This document shows positions 35,377-41,472 of a DNA stretch of 41,472 bases, piece by piece. The stretch is from positions 1 to 41,472 of the forward strand of contig JAOGAX010000006.1 of NCBI GenBank assembly GCA_028144365.1. Direction: 5' to 3'. Under the pieces are notes generated by a model. It was not told the DNA's origin. It searched no databases and saw only the letters and a list, made by a program, of their open reading frames with translations. Positions within the stretch are counted from its first letter, which is position 1. The number at the start of each line of letters is the position of its first letter. Source of the stretch: Aquiluna sp. GTDB taxonomy: Bacteria; Actinomycetota; Actinomycetes; Actinomycetales; Microbacteriaceae. The translations under genes were made by a program, and so were the position numbers.

Positions 35377-36572
35377 CTGCCAAGACCTTTACGCCAGGCG
35401 GTAAAGCTGCGCACCGTCCCCGCCTGCGGAACTGCCAGCCACGGGTAGGGGTGAACCTGCGCTAGCTTCTGGAACTTTCTAAACGAGGGAACCGGTGCGT
35501 AGGTAACTGCAACCTCATTCGAATTTGCAAAGGCCACTGGATCACCGATGTAGACGCTTAGTTCCTTGCGCTGGGCCAGGTCTGCAAGGGTCTGCAAATA
35601 AAAGCCAATTCTTCGGGAACTTAGCTGCAGCTTCCCCAGGGCTTTCTCGTTGAAAACAAATACAGCTGGCAATTCTGGGTTTGCGCTCAGAGCTGGATCG
35701 GCATCTCCAAGGGAATCAATGGTCAACAAAACCACATTCGGTTCCCTCAGCTTCACGGGAGTCAAGGGGCCAGCGGTCCTCCTTGGGTCTGGATCGCGAT
35801 TCAGAAGCGGATTGGGCTCTAACTGTCTAGGCTGCGTCTCTGTAGGAAACTCCTGAATGGGACAAGCGTTTTTGAGTTTGCAGCCTGAGCAAATACCGGG
35901 AGCGCGTTTTTCCACCTGCCAGCGCGCAAAGCCGTAGGGCTTGCCAGTCCCCGCTCCGACCGTCCATTGCCAGCCCAGCAGGTTAGCGGCTCTAGAGCCG
36001 TCAATGAGTTCGCGGTGCATGCGCTCCTGCCCGCTTAGCCAACCAACGCCGTTTCTCACCGTCCAATGAGATGCCAGCCACATCCTGGTTTGGTTGACCA
36101 GCCAACCATCCTGTTCAAGTTCTTCGACGACCTCATCAACACAGGCCATCTCCCTGTTCCAGCCATCTCCCTCAGATTGCCAATCAACTTCGAATCTCAA
36201 GTTCTGAAATAGTTCGGTTCCCACCCTCGCGTAGAGGTGCCTTGCATACTCCTGCCAATAAAGCTCGTCTCGAAACTTCTCGCGATCCTTGAAAGGTGCC
36301 TTTGAAACTGCATCAAAGGCCTGCCTAAGGGTGATTAGGTTGTGGCGAATGTATGGCGAGAGCACGGTCGCTCCACGCGCGCTATTAGGTAAAACCTCAG
36401 ACCTGTTTGCGGCGTAGCCACTGATGTCTAGATCTTCGAGGGCCTTATCTGCCGCACTCTGACCGCCTGGAATACTGCTCAATCCAGGCTCACCCGAATA
36501 GAGCCCAGCGAACTCATTTTCAATGAGGTCAAGTGGATTGCGGCTGATATCTATTTGCTTCACAGGTTTCAC
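35373..36572 (-). CDS. Photolyase/cryptochrome-family protein with reversed domain order and Cys cluster
   Basis: Numbered from GTG 36570-36572 (399 aa). Residues about 50-245 match the FAD-binding helical domain (PF03441): ATVLSPYIRHNL, ELYWQEYARHLY, GWLVNQTRMWLASHW, ELIDGSRAANLLGWQWTVGAGTG. Equivalents of E. coli Glu274/Trp277 (E103, W106), Asn378 (N197) and the electron-transfer Trp triad (W131, W178, W201) are present; Asp374 is Ser193. The alpha/beta antenna domain (PF00875), normally N-terminal, appears at about 278-395 (SSRRIGFYLQTLADL, GTVRSFTAWRKGL). C144, C228, C231 and C237 resemble the [4Fe-4S] ligands of FeS photolyases. DNA repair activity is likely but unproven. GTG 36563 is an alternative start. 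The open frame upstream only reads through tRNA-Thr. Confidence 0.82.
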   Translation of the reverse strand: MKPVKQIDISRNPLDLIENEFAGLYSGEPGLSSIPGGQSAADKALEDLDISGYAANRSEVLPNSARGATVLSPYIRHNLITLRQAFDAVSKAPFKDREKFRDELYWQEYARHLYARVGTELFQNLRFEVDWQSEGDGWNREMACVDEVVEELEQDGWLVNQTRMWLASHWTVRNGVGWLSGQERMHRELIDGSRAANLLGWQWTVGAGTGKPYGFARWQVEKRAPGICSGCKLKNACPIQEFPTETQPRQLEPNPLLNRDPDPRRTAGPLTPVKLREPNVVLLTIDSLGDADPALSANPELPAVFVFNEKALGKLQLSSRRIGFYLQTLADLAQRKELSVYIGDPVAFANSNEVAVTYAPVPSFRKFQKLAQVHPYPWLAVPQAGTVRSFTAWRKGLGS

Positions 36573-36604
36573 AACCCTTAGCGGGGAAACAAGCTTCCTT
36601 AGAG

Positions 36605-36677
36605 AGCCGACTACGGGACTCGAACCCGTAACCCCCGCTTTACAAGAGCGGTGCGCTACCAATTGCGCCAAGTCGGC
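36605..36677 (-). tRNA. tRNA-Thr(TGT)
   Basis: A 73-nt cloverleaf on the minus strand: acceptor GCCGACT/AGTCGGC, D-arm GCGC...GCGC, anticodon loop CTTGTAA (anticodon TGT, reads ACA), T-arm TACGGG-TTCGAGT-CCCGTA region. No encoded CCA. It ends about 33 bases before the photolyase-like gene start, so the two may share a transcript. Confidence 0.95.
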
Positions 36678-36689
36678 TGGCGGCATAAA

Positions 36690-36704
36690 GCCTACCGAAT
36701 AGGC
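36690..36704. other. Small hairpin between DsbA-like gene and tRNA-Thr
   Basis: GCCTA-CCGAA-TAGGC, a 5-bp stem, followed on the minus strand by TTTAT. It is either a weak terminator of the thiol oxidoreductase transcript or part of the tRNA-Thr promoter region. Confidence 0.3.
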
Positions 36705-36728
36705 AGACCTAAGTCATGAACCCTGGAA

Positions 36729-37574
36729 CTACTGAGCGGTTGCTACCTGAACAAACTGGGCAAAGCGCTCTGCTGAAACCAGCTCCTCACCGGTAGCCCA
36801 GGTGTACTGCAGACCGTTTACCAAGATGGTCGGAGTGCCAGTGACGCTTATGCCATCCTGTGGGTCGTTCAAGACATTTTGAGTGTGCTGGGCGACATAG
36901 TCTCCAAAACTCTTTGCCTGGATGCAGCCCTTGATTTCCTCGGTGCCGGCTCCAGCTTCTTCAGCGAATGCGAACAGAGCGTTGTCGTCGTGACCATCTC
37001 CACCCTCACTGGTCTGGTTGAACATCATGGTCTCGTGGAAGTCGTAGAACGCGTCCGGCTCAAAATTCGCCACGCAGAACGCGGCATTTGCCACCCTTGA
37101 GGAGTACTGGTTTAGAGAGGCCCTATCAAGAAATGAAATGGGCCTGATCTCAACGGTTGCCGCACCGGTGTCGACCCAAGAGCGAATCTGTGCCGTATTT
37201 GGAACATCGAAGGCCTGACAAATTGGGCACTGGTAGTCAACATAGACGACGATCTCTGGAACATCTCCAGCCGCATCAGCGGTAGGGGTTTTGGTGTCGG
37301 TGAAAGCCTGGAGTCCAACTCCGATCTTGACGCCGCCCAGTTCCGTCAGGTTGTTTGGAACCTCGTTCACAACCGGAGCATCGGCCCTGTTGGCAGCCTC
37401 AATCGCGATAACTCCTGCGACACCGCCGACGATGCCCAATGCAACCAGCACGACCGAAATTTGAATAACGAGCTTGTTGCGCTTTTCCTTCTTGACGCTT
37501 TGCTCTCTCAGCTCACGAGCTTTGTTTCTTGCTGCCTCGCGCTGCTCGGACCTAGATGGCTTGGGACTTGACAA
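36729..37574 (-). CDS. DsbA-family thiol:disulfide oxidoreductase, membrane-anchored
   Basis: Protein of 281 aa. A basic cytosolic start (about 1-30) precedes one membrane helix (about 33-58); the rest is outside. The thioredoxin fold carries CPIC (about 117-120) in YVDYQCPICQAFDVPN, and SVTGTPTILVNGLQY holds the cis-Pro (TP) loop near the end. It resembles actinobacterial Rv2969c-like enzymes that oxidise secreted proteins. The partner VKOR is not in the window. TTG start at 37572-37574 with AAGGA upstream. Confidence 0.92.
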   Translation of the reverse strand: MSSPKPSRSEQREAARNKARELREQSVKKEKRNKLVIQISVVLVALGIVGGVAGVIAIEAANRADAPVVNEVPNNLTELGGVKIGVGLQAFTDTKTPTADAAGDVPEIVVYVDYQCPICQAFDVPNTAQIRSWVDTGAATVEIRPISFLDRASLNQYSSRVANAAFCVANFEPDAFYDFHETMMFNQTSEGGDGHDDNALFAFAEEAGAGTEEIKGCIQAKSFGDYVAQHTQNVLNDPQDGISVTGTPTILVNGLQYTWATGEELVSAERFAQFVQVATAQ

Positions 37575-37644
37575 GGTGGATTCCTTTTCATCTCAGTTAG
37601 ATAAACCGACCCCCATTCTAGGTTGAAGATGCGATACTTATGAA

Positions 37645-37695
37645 GCCTCAAACGAGGCACTCATCACGAAGGATCGTCCGGCACGTACCTGCCGG
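37645..37695 (+). promoter_or_regulatory. Two hairpins in the 5' leader of the sugar ABC ATPase gene
   Basis: GCCTC-AAAC-GAGGC (37645-37658) and CCGGCA-CGTACC-TGCCGG (37678-37695). The second ends two bases before the AAGGAG ribosome binding site, so folding could affect translation. Confidence 0.35.
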
Positions 37696-37708
37696 TGAAG
37701 GAGTAGAA

Positions 37709-38782
<1,074 letters not shown>

Positions 38783-38785
38783 TAG

Positions 38786-40099
38786 ATGCCCTCCAGCCTC
38801 AGTATTACGGCTGCCACGGCAGAACCAGCACTCCTGGATCTGCCGTGGCATTTGCCATTAGAGGCATGGCCACAAGAGACGATTGCAGCTTTGCCAAAGG
38901 GCCTTTCCCGCCACACCGTTCGCTTCGCTCACCTCGGCGATCACGTGATCGCTATCAAGGAGACGCTGCTCGATCTGGCCAAGCGCGAGTATGAGGTTCT
39001 CAAGAAACTAGAAAAATTAGACGTTCCCTGCGTTGAGCCTTTTGCGATCATCTCTAATCGCAAGGACGAAGTTGGCAACGAGCTTCCTGCGGTGCTTATC
39101 ACCAGACACCTCAAGTTTTCTCTTCCCTATCGTGCGATGTGGTCGCAGGGCCTCAGAGACCAGACGGCAAACAGGCTGGTGGACGCTCTCGCGCTGCTGC
39201 TTGTGCGGCTGCATCTAGCCGGTTTCTTCTGGGGCGATGTCTCACTCTCGAACACTCTGTTTAGACGCGATGCCGGACGCTTTGCGGCCTACCTAGTGGA
39301 TGCGGAGACTGGGCAGCTTTTTGAGGGCAGGCTTTCCAATGGCCAGAGAGAGAACGATCTGGAGATCGCAAGAGTAAACATCGCCGGCGAGCTCATGGAC
39401 CTTTTGGCCTCAGGCAAGGCTCAAGATATAGACCCGAATTCCGTAAGCCAGCGAATCGTCGACAAATACCACGAGCTCTGGAAAGAGCTCACCGCCACGG
39501 AAGTATTTGATGAAACAGAGCGCTGGAGAATCTCCAAGCGAGTCAAGAAACTCAATGAGCTCGGCTTTGACATTGAAGAGCTCTCCATTGTCAAAGACGA
39601 TGAGGGCCACACCGTCAAAATCCAGCCAAAGGTGGTTGACGCAGGTCACCACGCCAGAAGGCTGCTGCTGCTAACAGGCCTCGACGTCGAGGAAAACCAG
39701 GCAAGAAGACTGTTAAACGACATCGATCAATACAAGCTCGCAAACGCCAGGCCCGGCGCCGATGAAGAAGTCATGGCTCACGAGTGGCTCTCTAATGTTT
39801 ACGAGCCCGTAATTGGCTCAATACCGAGCGAGTTCACCGGCCGGCTTGAACCCGCGGAGCTTTTTCATGAGGTGTTAGAGCACCGCTGGTATGTGTCGGA
39901 AGACAAGGGAACGGATGTGCCGCTGGTCGAGGCCGTAAGGAGCTATGTCTCCGACGTGCTCTCAAAGCGTAGGGACGAGGCAACCTACCTCGGAACCACT
40001 ACCTTGACCGAGGACCTAAACCTCATTGAGCCGGTGCCAACGGGACTCATAGTTGTTGCAGATGACGATGAAGAGGGTGACTGGCGCGACAAGGTTTAG
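38786..40099 (+). CDS. DUF4032 protein with Kdo/WaaP-like kinase fold
   Basis: Protein of 437 aa of unknown function. The first ~210 residues look like an atypical kinase: KREYEVLKKLEKLDVPCVEPF, VLITRHLKFSLPYRAMW, the catalytic-loop-like GDVSLSNTLF, and YLVDAETG, similar to LPS-kinase (Kdo/WaaP) folds. The C-terminal region (about 215-437) is DUF4032, with a repeated YxxY-free helical pattern and an acidic end (VADDDEEGDW). It is translated right behind the shared sugar ATPase, an arrangement I associate with actinobacteria, so a regulatory link is plausible. Stop codons interlock with rlmB. Confidence 0.82.
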   Translation: MPSSLSITAATAEPALLDLPWHLPLEAWPQETIAALPKGLSRHTVRFAHLGDHVIAIKETLLDLAKREYEVLKKLEKLDVPCVEPFAIISNRKDEVGNELPAVLITRHLKFSLPYRAMWSQGLRDQTANRLVDALALLLVRLHLAGFFWGDVSLSNTLFRRDAGRFAAYLVDAETGQLFEGRLSNGQRENDLEIARVNIAGELMDLLASGKAQDIDPNSVSQRIVDKYHELWKELTATEVFDETERWRISKRVKKLNELGFDIEELSIVKDDEGHTVKIQPKVVDAGHHARRLLLLTGLDVEENQARRLLNDIDQYKLANARPGADEEVMAHEWLSNVYEPVIGSIPSEFTGRLEPAELFHEVLEHRWYVSEDKGTDVPLVEAVRSYVSDVLSKRRDEATYLGTTTLTEDLNLIEPVPTGLIVVADDDEEGDWRDKV

Positions 40100-41055
40100 C
40101 GGTTAGCCGCTATTTGGTAGAGAGCAACAGAGGCTGCAATCCCTGCGTTCAGCGACTCGGTGTCGCTTGAGATCGGGATACTGACAACCTGGTCGCAGTT
40201 CTCCTGAACCAACCTCGAGAGCCCCTTGCCCTCAGAGCCAACGATCACCAGAAGTGGCTTATCGTTTAGGTCGAAATCCGGGAGCATGACATCTCCATCG
40301 GCATCAAGCCCGACGACAAACAAACCCCTGCGCTGGTATTCCTTGATGACCTGGTTCAGATTTGATGCCAACGCAACCGGGATTCTTGCGGCAGCTCCCG
40401 CTGAGGTCTTCCAAGCCGAAGCGGTAACTCCCACGCTTCTGCGCTGCGGCAGCACAATGCCGTGAGCACCAAAGGCCGCCACCGAGCGGATGATTGCCCC
40501 AAGGTTTCTTGGGTCAGTGATGCCATCCAGAGCCACTAGCAGAGGCAGCGGGCTCTTGGAGAGGGCCCTATCTAGCAGCTCATTTGGGTCCACGTATTTG
40601 TAAGGGGGAACCTGGAGTGCGATGCCCTGGTGGACAAAGTCGCCGCCTGTCATCCGGTCTATCTCAGCCCGCGTGACCTCGCTTACGGGAATACCGCGAT
40701 GGTTCGCGAGCGCAATTGACTCTCGCATCCGATCGTCCATCTCCACTCGCTGCGCTACAAAAAGGGAGGTTGCCGGAATCCTTGCCCGAAGAGCCTCAAC
40801 TACAGCATTGCGACCAGACAAAACCTCGGGTCCTCCAGTCTTGGAGGTGCCTTTAGAGCTGGCAACGAACTTGCCTTTTTTGGGTTTGGTGGTCTTCTCC
40901 GCAGCCTTAGCTGCCCGATAAGCCTTGTGATAGGGCCGATCTTCCGCCTTAGGTGTTGGGCCTCTACCCTCAAGAGCCTTACGGCCATGGCCACCGGTCC
41001 CTTTCAGGGGGCCCTTCTTGCCTTTAGCGGCTCCAGGTCTTCCTTGTTTTGCCAT
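40096..41055 (-). CDS. rlmB: 23S rRNA (guanosine2251-2'-O)-methyltransferase
   Basis: SPOUT/TrmH methyltransferase of 319 aa. A basic low-complexity extension (about 1-78, Lys/Gly/Pro-rich) precedes the substrate-binding domain (VLSGRNAVVEALRARIPA) and the SpoU motifs: ALDGITDPRNLGAIIRSVAAFG (motif 1), VIVGSEGKGLSRLV (motif 2) and SIPISSDTESLNAGIAASVALYQ (motif 3). The extension is typical of actinobacterial RlmB. ATG at 41053-41055 overlaps the cysS TAA by one base; an upstream ATG at 41070 lies inside cysS and is unlikely. Confidence 0.95.
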   Translation of the reverse strand: MAKQGRPGAAKGKKGPLKGTGGHGRKALEGRGPTPKAEDRPYHKAYRAAKAAEKTTKPKKGKFVASSKGTSKTGGPEVLSGRNAVVEALRARIPATSLFVAQRVEMDDRMRESIALANHRGIPVSEVTRAEIDRMTGGDFVHQGIALQVPPYKYVDPNELLDRALSKSPLPLLVALDGITDPRNLGAIIRSVAAFGAHGIVLPQRRSVGVTASAWKTSAGAAARIPVALASNLNQVIKEYQRRGLFVVGLDADGDVMLPDFDLNDKPLLVIVGSEGKGLSRLVQENCDQVVSIPISSDTESLNAGIAASVALYQIAANR

Positions 41056-41472
41056 TAGCTCAGGCTCCAATGCGTGCCGCTCGGGCCATCAGAGAGCTCG
41101 ATGCCGGCTTTATCTAGCTGATCTCGAATCTCGTCGGCGGTGTCATAGTCCTTGTTTTCCCTTGCCTGGTCGCGGCGTGCAATTAGCGATGCGATCAACT
41201 TGTCGAGGGCAACGTGCTCCTCAGAGACTCCAAGCGACCATTGGCTTGGCGCTAGTCCGAGGATTTCAAGCATCTTTGAAACCTGATCGCGGTGCTGGGC
41301 AGCCTCGCGAAGCTGCTGCTCATCGAGCTCGGTGTTTCCGCTGGTGACAGCATCGTGAATGACAGCGAGCGCCGCCGGAATGTTCAGATCGTCGTTCATC
41401 TCGTCTATGAACTCACTCGGAAGCTCAGGGTTTTTATCAACTTGAGCAAATTGAGTCTCGCCAAGTTCCCGC
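41055..41472 (-). CDS. cysS: Cysteinyl-tRNA synthetase (3' part; 5' end outside window)
   Basis: The frame is open to the window edge and gives 138 residues of the C-terminus: FIDEMNDDLNIPAALAVIHD (start of the DALR/anticodon-binding region), then IASLIARRDQARENKDYDTADEIRDQLDKAGIELSDGPSGTHWSLS, the well-known CysS ending (ARxxARxxKDYxxADxIRxxLxxxGIxLxDxxxGTxW). The HIGH and KMSKS parts are outside. Co-directional with rlmB with a one-base overlap, the classic actinobacterial cysS-rlmB pair. Confidence 0.97.
   Translation of the reverse strand, partial: RELGETQFAQVDKNPELPSEFIDEMNDDLNIPAALAVIHDAVTSGNTELDEQQLREAAQHRDQVSKMLEILGLAPSQWSLGVSEEHVALDKLIASLIARRDQARENKDYDTADEIRDQLDKAGIELSDGPSGTHWSLS

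Noticed and set aside
36573-36686. N-terminal extension of the photolyase-like frame (begins MPPADLAQLVAHR)
   Set aside because: It is the translation of the tRNA-Thr gene on the same strand, not protein.
37640-37708. Sugar ABC ATPase starting at 37640
   Set aside because: The extra 23 residues have no homology-like pattern and contain the leader hairpins; AAGGAG precedes the ATG at 37709.

Overview
The window reads as chromosomal DNA of a high-GC Gram-positive bacterium, most likely a small-genome Microbacteriaceae of the freshwater/marine 'Luna' type. That placement is inference. It rests on GC around the mid-50s by eye, actinobacterial gene order, many GTG/TTG starts, leaderless-looking promoters, almost no intergenic space, and actinobacteria-typical families (DUF2530, DUF3027, DUF4032, bacterial XPB, Pmt-type mannosyltransferase). 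I see no insertion sequence, prophage, integrase or CRISPR array.

Layout. (1) 1-12.96 kb: a block matching the conserved actinobacterial pmt / rsmI-metG-tatD-rsmA-ispE ... glmU-prs-rplY-pth neighbourhood (Rv1002c-Rv1018c in M. tuberculosis), mostly on the minus strand, with an ABC-F ATPase, tRNA-Gln and an inserted APC permease. The usual rpfB between tatD and rsmA is missing. (2) 12.96-17.3 kb: TerC, a TIGR01777 epimerase, a histone-H1-like Lys/Ala/Pro protein, a membrane protein, a GNAT, 5-formyl-THF cyclo-ligase and an FmdB zinc ribbon. (3) 17.3-20.9 kb: a 1199-residue protein with the architecture of an SF1 helicase plus terminal nuclease domain, whose Walker A lysine, Walker B glutamate and nuclease residues appear to be lost. 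(4) 21-25 kb: tRNA-Arg(CCT), a SulP transporter, HNH nuclease, NlpC/P60 peptidase and a DtxR-family regulator. (5) 25-30.6 kb: serC, DUF2530, DUF3027, a CSD protein, a small membrane protein and the XPB helicase with its helicase-associated partner. (6) 30.6-35.4 kb: an OmpR/histidine-kinase pair behind three 11-bp direct repeats, groEL under a double CIRCE, a cold-shock protein and msrB. (7) 35.4-41.5 kb: a photolyase-family protein with reversed domain order, encoded just downstream of tRNA-Thr; a DsbA-like thiol oxidoreductase; a UgpC/MsmK ATPase with a DUF4032 kinase-like partner; rlmB; and the 3' end of cysS.

How the genes fit together: most are housekeeping (translation and rRNA modification, nucleotide-sugar and isoprenoid precursors, folate and serine metabolism, protein folding, DNA repair). 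The two most unusual proteins are the permuted photolyase (35.4-36.6 kb) and the motif-poor helicase/nuclease homologue (17.3-20.9 kb). Genome compaction is a theme: at five of eight convergent junctions the two stop codons interlock in a 4-bp YTAR, one pair abuts, and one pair (DUF2530/DUF3027) overlaps antisense by 162 bp. No gene-free stretch exceeds 300 bases; the longest is 23233-23506, which holds a terminator and otherwise nothing I recognise.
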